64,000 nucleotides of DNA, taken from contig NC_030813.1 of NCBI RefSeq assembly GCF_001704415.2, positions 13,100,001-13,164,000 on the forward strand, read 5' to 3'. A program made the translations under genes and the position numbers. The notes beneath the pieces are model-generated. The model worked only from the letters and a program-made list of their open reading frames with translations, had not been told where the DNA came from and searched no databases. The stretch's first letter is position 1, and each line of letters starts with the position of its first letter. Below are positions 21,381 through 32,520 of this stretch, piece by piece. The stretch is from Capra hircus. Taxonomy: Eukaryota > Chordata > Mammalia > Artiodactyla > Bovidae.

Positions 21381-21572
21381 TTACCATTTAATGAAAATGT
21401 TATTGGTCTTTCCCAAAATGTAATAATGTCACAATAATGGGACAGCACTGAGAAACAGTGATGTATCTGATTAAAGGATATTTTGATCCCACCTGGAACA
21501 AAATCTTTCTTGAATGCTAAATGGATGCTAATACTCATTTCTTAACCAGAATCCTTATTTTAGGTCTTCCCT

Positions 21573-21813
21573 ATACTTTGGCCACCTCATGCGAAGAGTT
21601 GACTGATTGGAAAAGACTCTGATGCTGGGAGGGATTGGGGGCAGGAGGAGAAGGGGACGACAGAGGATGAGATGGCTGGATGGCATCACTGACTCGATGG
21701 ATGTGAGTCTGAGTGAACTCTGAGAGTTGGTGATGGACAGGGAGGCCTGGCGTGCTGCGATTCATGGGGTGGCAAAGAGTCAGACACGACTGAGCGACTG
21801 AACTGAACTGAAT
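21573..21813 (+). mobile_element. BovB LINE 3' fragment
   Basis: 241-bp 5'-truncated copy from 'tactttggccacctcatgcg' to two terminal ACTGA units. Low divergence from the 17966 copy, so the same young group. It lies only 200 bp upstream of a larger BovB in the same orientation. Confidence 0.95.
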
Positions 21814-22012
21814 CATCTTGAATCTATCTTCTTCCTTCTACAAATGATTCTGGCTCACCTCCAGATGAGCCTTGTACTCAATCTCTGTTTCTTCTTATTG
21901 TGACTGCCTCATTTAGACAGTTTTCCTGGTTGTATGTATTCCTACATAAATGTAAGCCTCTTGGGGACCCCTGGCTCTACTGTCGATTTATCCTTTATTA
22001 ATTCCTTTAAAA

Positions 22013-23508
22013 TTCCAGACATCACGGAATGTGAAGTTAAGTGGGCCTTCGGAAGCATCACTATGAACAAAGCTAGTGGAGGTGATGGAATTCCAGCTGA
22101 GCTATTTCAAATCCCGAAAGATGATGCTGTGAAAGTGCTGCACTCAATAAGCCAGCGAGTTTGGAAAACTCAGCAGTGGCCACTAGTTCCAAAGAAAGGC
22201 AATGCCAAAGAAAGCTCAAACTACCACACAATTGCACTCATCTAACATGCTAGTAAAGTAATGCTCAAAATTCTCCAAGCCAGGCTTCAGCAATACGTTA
22301 ACCATGAACTTTCAGATGTTCAAGCTGGTTTTAGAAAAGGCAGAGGAACCAGAGATCAAATTACCAACATCTGCTGGATCATCAAAAAAGCAAGAGGGTT
22401 CCAGAAAAACATCTATTTCTGCTTTATTGACTATGTCAAAGCCATTGACTTGTGGATCAAAAGAAACTGTGGAAAATTCTGAAAGAGATGGGAATACCAG
22501 ACTACCTGACCTGCCTCTTGAGAAACCGATATGCAGGTCAGGAAGCAACAGTTAGAACTGGACATGGAAAAACAGACTGGTTCCAAATAGGAAAAGGAGT
22601 ATGTCAAGGCTGTATATTGTCACCCTGCTTATGTAACTTATATGCAGAGAACATCATGAGAAACACTGGGCTGGATGAAGCACAAGCTGGAATCAAGATT
22701 GCCGGGAGAAATATCAATAACCTCAGATATGCAGATGACACCACCCTTATGGCAGAAAGTGAAGAACTAAAGAGCCTCTTGATGAAAGTAAAAGAAGGCA
22801 GTGTAAAAATTGGCTTAAAGCTCAACATTCAGAAAACTAAGATCATGGCATCTGGTCTCATCAATTCATGGCAAATAGATGGGGAAACAGTGGAAACAGT
22901 GTCAGACCTTATTTTGGGGGGCTCCAAAATCACTGCAGATGGTGACTGCAGCCATAAAATTAAAAGATGCTTACTCCTTGAAAGAAAAGTTATGACCAAC
23001 CTAGATAGCATATTAAAAAGCAGAGACATTACTTTGTCCACAAAGGTCTATCTAGTCAAGGCTATGGTTTTTCCAGTAGTCATGTACAGATGCGAGAGTA
23101 GGACTATAGAGAAAGCTGAGTGCTGAAGAATTGATGCTTTTGAACTGTGGTGTTGGAGAAGACTCTTGAGAGTGCCTTAGACTGCAAGGAGATCCAACCA
23201 GTCCATCCTAAAGGAGATCAGTCCTGAGTTTCATTGGAAGGACTAACATTGAAGCTGAAACTCCAATACTTTGGCCACCTCATGCGAAGAGTTGACTCGT
23301 TTGAAAAGACCCTGATGCTGGGAAAGACTGAGGGCAGGAGGAGAAGGGGACGACAGTGGATGAAATGGTTTGGATGGCATCACTGAGTCAATGGACATGA
23401 TTTTGGTAAACTCCAGGAGTTGGTGATGGACAAGCAGGCCTGGCATGCTGCAGTCCATGGGGTTGCAAACAGTCGGACGTGACTGAGCGACTGAACTAAA
23501 CTGAACTG
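22013..23508 (+). mobile_element. BovB LINE, longest copy (1.5 kb), with TSD
   Basis: 5'-truncated RTE element starting in the N-terminal part of the RT domain and reaching the 3' terminus. Target-site duplication aattcctttaaaa at 22000-22012 and 23509-23521. Defects: a stop at 22243-22245; an in-frame loss of roughly ten codons in 'QQWP..VPKKG' around 22184; a -1 frameshift near 22447; and a stop at 23127. Non-autonomous, but the most informative BovB in the window. Confidence 0.97.
22452..23126 (+). pseudogene. BovB reverse transcriptase fragment with YADD
   Basis: 224-codon frame starting 'MDQKKLWKILKEMG' just after the shared frameshift. Residues 50-60 hold the 'GVCQGCILSPC' RT motif, with Cys in place of the usual Arg. 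The catalytic Y-A-D-D box is intact at residues 93-96 (22728-22739), followed by the 'LNIQKTKIM' region and the C-terminal extension. The upstream RT part is out of frame, so no active enzyme can be made. The methionine is internal, not a real start. Confidence 0.9.
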
Positions 23509-23521
23509 AATTCCTTTAAAA

Positions 23522-24799
23522 ACAGTATTTCATCATGTAGTATTTGACCCTCCTTTGTTTACAAGTATTTGATTTTTCTCCTTACAATACAAAAATAGTC
23601 ATCACTACATGAAAAATGTATAAAGATACCCTAAAGTTAGATATTTTCCCCAAAATTGTGCAGTGCAAGAGTGAAAAATAAAAAAAAAAATTTTTTTCTA
23701 ACCTTTAACATAATGCTGAAATCTTGGGCCACTGAATTTATTATTCCTTACATAAAATTACAAATTATTTAATTAGGACATAATACATGACCATTAATAT
23801 TTTTTAATGATACTATTTGAAAGATTAAAAAACTAAACCATCAATATTTCTTCTACCCAAACATAGTCACTCTTCCTCCTAGCCTTTTTCTTTATTGAAA
23901 CATTTGTTATATTTTCATAGTTACACTCACATTGTGTAGAAATTATTGTCTAAGTCATTTTTTTTAATGAAAAAGCATATTTTGGGAGGGAGGAGGTAGT
24001 TTGCTAACCTTTTGTTCCAGGAATAAAACATAAACATAAATTAGAAGAAATTAAAAATGGCAAAACATTTATTAGATTCCAAAATCTTTGCTTTATTACT
24101 AAAGGTACAGATGATAATTTATGTATAAAAACTGTATTTATTTGAAAATTCATGTTCTGGAATTTCCTGAATCCTCTAGAGTAAATGGTTTTCATTTAAT
24201 TTTTTTATTCATAGGAAAAACATTTATCTCATGCCTTATGAATGTTTTCCAAATCAAATATATAAAATAATTGCAAAGAAATAAATTAGTTAATCTAACA
24301 ATATGATTAGGTCATAAGACTTCACATTTGAGTATCTGATTGACTAATTTCATTGCCATCTACTTTGAGGAGAAATAACCCTTCTCAAAGGAATCAGACT
24401 CAAAGCTGAGTCCTTAAACATTTTCCCCACTAGTTTTGTTTCTGAGCTTTTTTTAAAATTCCATAAAAACAACTGGGACTCTGGAATACAGCTGCCCTTG
24501 TTAGCATTCCAAAAATTAAACCTCTGCTCTGCTTTGGCCAGGAACACTCTAGAAATAATGAAGTCCAGCTTTCACATGGAAGATTACCATGTTTAAAAAC
24601 ATAGCTTAGAACTGCTCTCATTGGACAAACCATCTGTATCTCTATGAAATCAGAAAGTAATCATTAGATGTTAAAAAATAATGAAATAAATTTACTCCAA
24701 GAGGAGGAATCCTTCCTTACATTTGTCAAGCACCATTGTATTAAGCCTCTTTGTTCCTATTTTTTATATTGAGAGCTCAGCAGTTTAATGACAGTGGTG
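23522..24799. other. AT-rich unique sequence
   Basis: Poly(A)/poly(T) tracts near 23680-23697. Small open frames (24004-24195 and 24350-24633, minus strand) carry no motif. Nothing gene-like recognised. Confidence 0.5.
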
Positions 24800-25354
24800 G
24801 AGGGGACGATGCTCCCTAACTTTTACTGGGTGCTGAGCAAATGCCAGATATTTCTTTCATCTTCACTACCACCCCCAGTGAAACTAGACCCCCTAAAACT
24901 CAGCTCATCTGTCAAATTAATAATTAACCTCTCTACCCCAATCTTTTCCTTTCTTGTCCCGCAGCTGTTCCTCTTCAAAATTGAGGAGTATCAAAGAAAA
25001 GGGGGGATTGAAACTGAGCAGGATCTCACAAGGCCTTTCCAGGTACAAAATCCCTTTTGTGCCCCCCTGTTCTTTTTCTAGAAAAAAAAGAGGGGTGTCT
25101 TTAGACTCCTAGGCCTTCCCTGAGTTCCAAAGAGCAGGATTAAACAGTTAATGATTAGGACAACAGTCATAAAACTCCTCACTCCTCCTGAAGGGAGATA
25201 GATCTGATGAACATCAGAGTTGTTCTGCAGAAACTGAGGACCCCCACCCACTCCGGTGAAGGATGGTGACTGCATTCTGACTACAAACACCTCAGACTGG
25301 CTGGAACCAGGAGGCTGAGATTCCGGACACATCACCCCACTGCCTCTCCAGCTA

Positions 25355-25424
25355 CCAATCAGAAGAATGTCCATGAGTTGCTCACACATCCTATGAACCT
25401 CTCCTCTAACACTGTCTTTAAAAA
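25355..25424 (+). promoter_or_regulatory. LTR promoter: CCAAT and TATA-like boxes
   Basis: CCAAT at 25355-25359 and tttaaaaa at 25417-25424 are about 60 bp apart, a typical U3 arrangement. Whether it drives transcription cannot be told from sequence. Confidence 0.45.
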
Positions 25425-25492
25425 CCCTTTCCTGAAAGCCAGAGTTTGGATCTTTTGAGCACAAGCTGCCTGCTCTCCTTGCTTGGTCCTGT

Positions 25493-25498
25493 AATAAA
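25493..25498 (+). terminator. LTR polyadenylation signal AATAAA
   Basis: AATAAA about 70 bp downstream of the TATA-like box, followed by a T/G-containing region ('gtttcagtttgttgg'). Fits the R region of a gamma-type LTR. Confidence 0.6.
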
Positions 25499-25898
25499 TC
25501 TCTGCTCCAAACGCAAACGTTTCAGTTTGTTGGACCTCACTGTGTACCAGGAACACAAGCCTGGGTTTGACAACACTAGGAGTATTATTAACCTTCACCA
25601 TTTTAGATGAGGAAAATGAAGCAGATAAGCTAAATAACTTGCTCCAGTCACTTAATAACTTGCCCCAGTCACTCTAGATTTGACTCTGGATTTGAACTCA
25701 GCGCTGAGTTCTCAAAGCTTTTACAGAAAAAGGAAAATTTTATTTATGTTCTCCATGTAGCTTTGACTACTACCCCCCTATTCTTTCCTCTTTCTCTCAG
25801 CACCTTTTCGTTTGCTTATTTTGAACAAAGAATTATCTCAATGCACATTTATGATACAATGTTGCCACCAGGAAAGAGCTCCATTTTAAAACATGATA

Positions 25899-25978
25899 AC
25901 AATACAATATTGTAATTAGCCTCCAATTAAAATAAATAAATTTATATTTAAAAAAAAGAAAAGAAAAGAAAAAAAAAA
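25899..25978 (+). mobile_element. Very short ruminant L1 3' tail
   Basis: 'caatattgtaattagcctcc' then 'aattaaaataaataaa' and an A-rich tail with GAAAA repeats. Only the last part of an L1 3' UTR is present. Confidence 0.75.
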
Positions 25979-26029
25979 AGATTAGAAGCCTCATCATGTC
26001 CCTTGGGACACAGATCATGTCCCTGAATT

Positions 26030-26190
26030 TTATTTAATCCTCTTATTAACTCTTTACTTACCCTATTTTATACATAAACTCAAGTAACTCCCCTCAAAGC
26101 AGCTATTTAGTAGCTACGAAGTTGAGATTTTGTACAGCTGAATTTGAAACCCACCTATTGTTTGCTTCAGAGTCCATGTGCTTTAAGAGG
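26030..26190 (+). repeat. MIR SINE
   Basis: 'ccctattttatacataaact' followed by 'gcagctatttagtagctacg', 'gaatttgaaacccacc' and 'cagagtccatgtgctt', the MIR order from the core to the 3' part. Confidence 0.7.
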
Positions 26191-27107
26191 CTAAAATATG
26201 TAGGCTACCATGCCTGCAATAAAGAGCATATTTAAGACAACCCTCAGTAAACCAGAGTAACCACATGTTTAGTTTGGGTCTCAATCTAAATCCTTGTTAG
26301 TCAAATATGATCAGCCTTTGGGAGAATCCTAAATTCCTCAGAAATAGATTTAAAAGTTCCAAATTTCAAGGAATTCCAACCTAATTAGAAGTCCATATGC
26401 AATTTCAACCTTTCCTTTTCCCAAGAAGACAGAAATCCAAGAGCTTGAGTGTAGCCCAGCTAATTAGGTCTTTGTCAAACAATAGCCCTTTTCTTTAAAT
26501 CTGTGGCTTCTCACCCAGATGATAAAAAGCTATTTCAGCTCAAGACTTTTACTTAATTGGTTTGCACCCTCCCAGGGACCTCCTGGGCTCCTCCTGCATT
26601 TCCCCACATCAGAGTGTAGGGAGAGTTCTCTGCCTGCCAGCAAAGCACAGTTCTTCTAAGATTTATGCCTGGCTTTCATGTTCAGCCACTGAATTAAATC
26701 GAAAGGCTTTGCTCCTATTGCTGCAACTACCTTCCCTAAGGAAAGCACCACTTTGGAAACTTGGGCATGTCAAAGGAAGTTTGTTGACCATTAGAAAAGT
26801 CCGGCAGAATTAACAGTGCAGCAATTCTTTTGTAGCCTTTGCCAGCCCCTATGGCTCAGGACCCCAGATCACAATAGCCCCAGTCACCCAAACTTGGAAG
26901 GCAAAACTCACACTGAAAAACTAGCTGTTGTAAAATCTTTTCACTCAAAAATGTTCACTTTTTTAAGATTCCACTGATACTTATTAAACCCACAAAACTA
27001 AAGAAGCTCCTAATTTGGCAACTATTGCCTTATGTTGTAACTATACGGTATATGTAAACTACACAATTTTGGACCTAAAGATACAGTAATTATTTTTCTC
27101 AAAATGC
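26191..27107. other. Unique sequence
   Basis: GC content rises slightly at 26560-26800, where a plus-strand 83-codon frame shows no motif. No repeat or gene recognised. Confidence 0.5.
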
Positions 27108-27195
27108 TTCATTTTTCCAGAAACTTGAGGCCCAGAGGGTTCAAGCGTCTTTTCCATGAGCAGCAGGGTGGGTCCAAAACGCAGATCTTCTCAAT
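27108..27195 (+). repeat. MIR fragment
   Basis: 'catttttccagaaacttgag' and 'gcccagagggttcaagcg' follow the MIR core. Short and diverged. A poly(A) run lies just downstream at 27223-27236. Confidence 0.6.
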
Positions 27196-27484
27196 TATTT
27201 CTTAGTGTTCAAATTAAAACTTTAAAAAAAAAAAAAGGAAGGAAAAAACCTCTGTTAAAAACTTGAGTCACAAGTTTAAATGGTAAATCTGACTCCAAGA
27301 GACTGTGGGAGGAGAGGGTGACTGGGAAAAGAAGCACAGTCAATGGCACTAAATCAAATAAACGTTTTATTCTCCGAGTGCTAGGACACTGTAAGAAAGA
27401 AACGCTGACACAAATCTTACTTTCACTACAGCTCTTTTCCCCACAGAATGGACCAGATTTGCTGGGATGTGCCACCCAGTGGAT

Positions 27485-27684
27485 ACACGTGCTCAGTCGT
27501 GTCCAGCTCTTCTGTGACCCCACCAGTTTCCTCTGTCCGTGGGAATTCTCCAGGCAAGAATACTAGAGTGGGGAGCCATTCCCTTCTCCAGGGGATCTTC
27601 TTGCCCCAGGGATCAAACCCTCATGTCCAGTGACTCCTGTAGCAACAGGCAGACTTCACCAGTGGGCCGCCTGGGAAGCCCACA
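27485..27684 (-). mobile_element. Bov-tA SINE with 13-bp TSD
   Basis: Antisense: left end 'gtgctcagtcgtgtccagc', right end 'gccgcctgggaagccc'. Perfect TSD ccacccagtggat at 27472-27484 and 27685-27697. There is a small internal deletion after 'gaccccac'. Confidence 0.95.
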
Positions 27685-27697
27685 CCACCCAGTGGAT

Positions 27698-30049
27698 GTA
27701 GAGAATAGTATTCTGCATCCTGCAGAGAGTGGTCAGCCCATGATTAGCAGATGAGCCTGTGTATTGCCAGCTGTTAGGGAACGAACACCATGGAAACCAG
27801 GGCAAACTTAGCACTAAAATTTCATCTGTTCAGGTTTTTGCTTTTTTTCTGTCAAGCAGTCAAGATCATCAGTTCAGGAGAGTGTTGGCTCTTAGCCACC
27901 AAATGGAAGTCAGCCAGGTGAGAGGGAACTCCAGAAAGGGCTTGTGGCCAGGCAGGGTGGTCACAGATGAGGAGCGCTGCAACTGCCACCACGCTGACCC
28001 ACGAGCACACACACTGGCTCCTCAGCAGAGACTTTCTGAACAAGGCTTCAGGCAAGCAGAAAAAAATCCCTGGCTTCCTGCCATACAAGCTGGCAGCAAA
28101 TGAGAGACAATAGAAGAGACAAACATGGGCCAAGACAGCTCCCTTGAGGGCTGAAGCCTTTCTAGACATGAGGAGGAGGAGCCTGCTGAGGCCAGATGAA
28201 ACCCAGAGAGACCAACATCTATCTGGACCCAGCTGCCCCTACTCTTTCCCAAATCCAGAAAGCATATAAGAAGAGTACCAGGAGTGTAAGAGGCATGGTG
28301 CTTTAATGTAGATACTGAAACAAATGCTTGTAATTATCTTATCCAAAAGTATAATGCTTTGAGAAAATGCTTTGTGCTCAGAAAACCCCGAAGTTCTCTC
28401 TTTAGCTTTGCCCAAGAACTATTTAGCCCAGCGATTATACAGCCCTCAGCCAAGACATACTCGGTTGTCATTTTACTTCAAAGACTTCAGGGTAGGCGGT
28501 GGGATAATGCAGTTGTACACTGAAGCGACTTAGCATGCAAACACGCAAACTGATTCTAATCCACACTCTGAGGGCAGCTAAGCCACATTTCCTAGGGGTC
28601 GTTTCCTGCACTGGAGAAACCCTCACCAAGAGTCAAAATTCCCAAGGTTGTTTGGGAAAACACTTAAGCATCTCCACCTGAATCTATGCAAGAGGCATCA
28701 TAAATGAACACAAAGGCCTTCGATACACCCTGTTATTGGTGAACTGCGTGGTGCTCAGGCAATGGGGACGGGCTGGAAACGTGGGATGGACAGTCCTACC
28801 CTACAGAGCCGAGCACCTGTCTAGCCTAGCGGCATAGAAATTATGAGGTGGCTCTTATAAGCAGAACCTCACGTGTTCCTGCATCTGTCACATAACAGAG
28901 AATTCTGTCACCTGTGCCAACTACACGGGCAGGAACGCTGCTGCCAGACCAGCATAACACTGCCTCAGACAGAACTCGTATGTCGGTGACTGCAGGAAAG
29001 CACGGAAGAGTGGCGAACAGCAGCTGCATTTCAGGTTGTGTGGCTGCTTCTGTACTTGCCAGCTGCTGGATGTGTGTTCACAGAACACAGTTTGGTCTGA
29101 ACATGCTTTCACTGTATCGCATCACGTGGTAGTGATGCTGTAGATGGGAGAGAAGACAGCTTTCACTCGTTTCCTCTGCTCGCAGGAACTGCTCTCTGCA
29201 CAAAAAGAGCCTGAGAACTCTGGACTGGCCACACCGCAAGAGAGAGGCACCACTGAAGCCACCACCGCCCACCTCAAAGTTAAGTGGGAAATTTCCCACA
29301 CGTATGTCCGCCTCTAAAACAAAGCCCTATAAAAGCTATGAAGCGACATTTACTTCTAGCTCCCAAGTGTGTCAGCAGCATGGTGAAAAAGGAACAGACA
29401 AGAATGCCGTATACGAGTGGCGTGTGGTGATGGTGGGGGTACTCGGATTATCCCACTGATCGCTGACAAGATAAGCATCGTGGGATTTTAGGGTGACTGG
29501 AGGCATGGCCTCTGAAGGTTGAGTCAGCTGTAAAAACTTACAGTAGATAGGATCCATCAGGCCCCTTGCTTTGTGTTTTGTCTTTAGGCCTTGTCAGCTT
29601 ATATAGCAAGTTTTCTTGCTGTTTTTCACCAGAAAAAAAAAAAAATTATGCAGAGTATTTTGCTGCCAGTGTGGCAATCTACTGAAAATATTTGTGTATG
29701 TGTATTAATATACTTCAGAAGTGGCTGATTAGCATTTGCAGTACATAATCATGAAGCAATATTCCAGATCAAAAAAAGAGAAACTTTCAAAGGCGACAAT
29801 ATAAGATGGTAAATATTCTCTAAATCATCTTTGTCTTCAAAGATGTTACTCACAGTCATGGTCCCAAACAAAATCCTTAAGCCAAGCTGGTCTTCTTTTC
29901 TAATTTTCCCTCTGTTTCAATCAACACAAGAACTAAGATGGAACGTAAAGAATAGAATCCTCCTGAGAAAATAAGGGACCTTGACATCACTCCCCCAAAT
30001 TTTGACATTACCGCCCCCAAATTTGCTCTTATGATTAGAAACAACTTTA
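27698..30049. other. Repeat-poor, less AT-rich stretch
   Basis: About 2.3 kb with no recognised transposon apart from A13 at 29633-29645. It has more CpG and more open frames on both strands than its surroundings (for example 27759-28103 plus, 28841-29299 minus), but no frame carries a recognisable domain. It is the best place, with the 60-63 kb region, to look for conserved non-coding or exonic sequence. Confidence 0.45.
27860..27917 (+). other. Splice-site-flanked 58-bp segment
   Basis: Preceded by a pyrimidine-rich tract and cag (…ctttttttctgtcaagcag, ending 27859) and followed by cag|gtgaga (27915-27923). Two of three frames are open. Such pairs occur by chance in long DNA, so this is only a candidate. 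Confidence 0.12.
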
Positions 30050-30260
30050 GAGTCAAGCACATCTGAGTTCAAATTTCCCTTCTTTCATTATAGGTGCCTA
30101 ACTTCTCTGAACTATGATTCCTTATCCATCAATCAAAATACATTTAATAATACTAAACTGCAATGTGGTTTTAAGGATTTAGAAAGATAATATATAAAGA
30201 GCACCTGAAAGAATGCCTAGCACATAATCCGTGCTCAATATATGACAGTTTTATTATTTT
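30050..30260 (+). repeat. MIR SINE
   Basis: Shows 'cacatctgagttcaaattt', 'gcctaacttctctgaac', 'ttaaggatttagaaagata' and 'gcctagcacataatccgtgc', the 3' half of the MIR consensus in order. Confidence 0.85.
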
Positions 30261-30759
30261 TCTTATTGACCTTATTTTTGTGAGCAATAATATTATCACT
30301 CATTAGGAGCTTGTGTCCATAAAAATGCTTCCTCTTAACAATAGAGCCTAGAATGAAGGAAGCAGCAATACTTATAAATAATTCATGAAATTTCCATGAA
30401 ATAGTAGTCATCTTCACTGCCTGGAAGTGAGAAATAAATTAAAATTCTGATTTTCTTCACCATGTGATAAGAACACAAAGGAGATCAAACTATCCTATCA
30501 TAAAATATGCCACTTTTGTATAAAAATTGTCTTGAGCTGAAAGCAGTTAGACAGCAGCCAATATGGGATGTAGAAAGAGATCTCTGCCCTCACTTTATTT
30601 GCCTAAAAGTGGAACATAAGTTTCCCTTTTGGAAGGTGCTCTCCCCTCCCTCTGCCATGCCAGGAAATGGAAAACAAGCATTATTACTGCAGACAGAAAG
30701 ATTTTAACACCAAGACTGATCTGCACAAACAAGCCTTACTAAAGCCTTTATCTTTCATT
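30261..30759. other. Unique sequence
   Basis: No repeat or gene recognised. A 66-codon plus-strand frame (30507-30707) has no motif. Confidence 0.5.
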
Positions 30760-30981
30760 GTTGCTGCTCTTTAGTCGCTAAGTCACATCTTACTTTTTTG
30801 TGATCGCACGGACTATAGCCCACCAGGCTCCTCTGTCCATGGGATTCTCCAGGCAAGAATACTGGAGTAGGTTGCCATTTCCTTCTCCAGGGGATCTTCC
30901 CAACCCAGGATTGAACCCTTATCTCCTGTGTCTCCTGCATTGACAGGCAGGTTCTTTACCACTGAGCCACCAGGGAAGCCC
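30760..30981 (-). mobile_element. Bov-tA SINE
   Basis: Antisense full-length element: left 'ttgctgctctttagtcgcta', right 'gagccaccagggaagccc'. No clear TSD. Confidence 0.92.
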
Positions 30982-31399
30982 ATTTCTATTCCATTATTTC
31001 CACCGCCCCCCCACAGTATATATTTACTCTCCCACAAAAGACGGTCCATAGAAACCCAAACCCTTTTTCCTTCACTTAATCAATTCTCCGCTTTGTGAAA
31101 ACGGTATATGAGGCTAAGTGCTTCTTTAAATTTTTGTTTTCTTTCTATAAGGGGCTCTGTGTCCTAAAATTAAAACACTAACACCAAATAAAATGTATAT
31201 GTTTTTTCTCCTGTTAATTGTTTTGTCAGTTCTAGTCTAATTTGAACATCCCAATAACGGAAGGAAGAGGGTTTTCTTTCTCTACAAATTCATATAGGGT
31301 TTGAAACTAGGAAGTACTCATTTTAATTTTAGGGGAGACAAGTAAATATTAATAAATCGCTTGAAAGAGCACTTAGTGCTATTCCTTTTGAGTTAGATC
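30982..31399. other. AT-rich unique sequence
   Basis: No repeat family or gene recognised. Confidence 0.5.
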
Positions 31400-31553
31400 T
31401 TTGCTACAAATCCAAAAACCAACAGAATCAGCATCACCTGGGAGGTTGACAGAAATGCAAAATTTGAGACCCTACTCCAGACCTATGGAATCAGAATCTG
31501 CATCTTAACAACATCCAGGTGATGTGTATAGACACTAAAGTTTGAGGGACACT
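31400..31553 (-). mobile_element. MER5A (hAT-Charlie) DNA transposon
   Basis: Shows 'aatcagcatcacctgggag', 'gaaatgcaaaatttgag', 'ggaatcagaatctgcatct' and terminal 'aaagtttgagggacactg' in the MER5A antisense order. An old, short non-autonomous element. Confidence 0.85.
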
Positions 31554-31572
31554 GGACTTCTAACTATCCTCT

Positions 31573-31784
31573 TTGTTGTTGTTGTTTAGTTACTAAGTCA
31601 TGTCCAACTCTCTGCAACCCCATGTACTGTAGCCCACCAGACTCCTCTGTCCATGGGATTTCCAAGGCAATAACACTGGAGTGGGTTGCCTTTTCCTTCG
31701 AGGGATCTTCCTGACCCAGGGATCAAATCTGTGTCTCCTGCCTTGGCAGGTGGATTCTTTACTGCTGAGTCTCTAGGGAAGCCC
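31573..31784 (-). mobile_element. Bov-tA SINE
   Basis: Antisense: (TTG)n left end, 'tagttactaagtcatgtcc', right end 'gagtctctagggaagccc'. The flanks atcctct and attcctct may be a decayed TSD. Confidence 0.9.
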
Positions 31785-32260
31785 CCATATTCCTCTACTT
31801 GCATATTTAATGGCACTTGGAGTGGTGGGCATTCTGTTACTGTTTCTAATCAGTAGGAGGTGCCTAAGTCAGTCACTGCAGCATAGTAATATGTTACTTC
31901 TTCTTTTAAACCCAGTTCAAGCCTTGTACAATGTGTACAAGGCTCAGAAAACCATGGTGTCAAATTATAAACAAATATATTCTTGTCAATGGATTTTTCA
32001 AGCTGCCTTGGCCTAACCATGAGCGTCTGCCCCTTGTGCTATGGTCTCTGTAGCAGAGAATACAGTTTACATAATAAGTTGAGGGTGAGCTCAGAAGGTA
32101 GACACTGTTGACTTGACATTTCCTGACTTCTTGAAATACAAAAGCTCAGTAAGTGTAAGGAATACCTTCCTTCATTTCTTAGAAAAGTAATTTCATCCAC
32201 ATGTCTATTGCTCACAGTCCTTTTAAAATCTTTTTTTTTTCCCACAGTGATTGACAAAAG
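31785..32260. other. Unique sequence
   Basis: Contains a local palindrome at about 31920-31943 ('gccttgtacaatgtgtacaaggc'). T10 run near 32231-32240. No gene recognised. Confidence 0.5.
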
Positions 32261-32270
32261 ACTCATTCCA

Positions 32271-32488
32271 AGGGTTTCTCTGGTGTCTCAGTGGTAAAGA
32301 ATCCACCTGCCAATGCAGGAGATGGAGGTTTGATCCCTGGGTTAGGAAGATTTCCTGGAGAAGGAAATGGCAACCCACTCTAGTGTTTTTGTCCATGGGA
32401 AATCCCATGGACAGAGAAGCTTGGTAAGCCCCACAGTCCATGCGGGTCACAAAAGAGTCAGACATGACTTATCAAGGAAACACCAACA
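32271..32488 (+). mobile_element. Bov-tA SINE
   Basis: Full-length with head 'gtgtctcagtggtaaagaat' and Bov-A unit. Flanking repeats actcattcca (32261-32270) and actcattacca (32489-32499). Confidence 0.92.
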
Positions 32489-32520
32489 ACTCATTACCAA
32501 ACTTTAGTTAGGTTCCTTTG

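Larger units (their letters stand above)
25009..25557 (+). mobile_element. ERV1-like LTR with polypurine tract
   Basis: A purine tract (24993-25007, aaagaaaagggggga) immediately precedes a TG at 25009-25010, as at a 3' LTR of gamma-type endogenous retroviruses. The LTR runs about 549 bp to 'aacaca' (25557). It has a CCAAT box, a TATA-like box and AATAAA at sensible spacing. 24880-24992 would then be the remnant of the internal region; it encodes nothing I recognise. The family name is not assigned and the boundaries are inferred. Confidence 0.6.
24800..25735 (+). repeat. MIR SINE split by an ERV insertion
   Basis: The 5' half is at about 24800-24873 ('tttactgggtgctgagcaaa', then 'tcatcttcacta'). 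The 3' half is at about 25575-25735 ('accattttagatgagg', 'gatttgaactcag'). The pieces are in order and jointly cover a MIR, so everything between is a later insertion. The 3' half has a local duplication of 'taataacttgc.ccagtcac'. Confidence 0.6.

Noticed and set aside
22452..23126. RT-like frame as a functional or domesticated gene
   Set aside because: It is part of a 5'-truncated BovB with TSD, a frameshift and stops; the methionine is internal.
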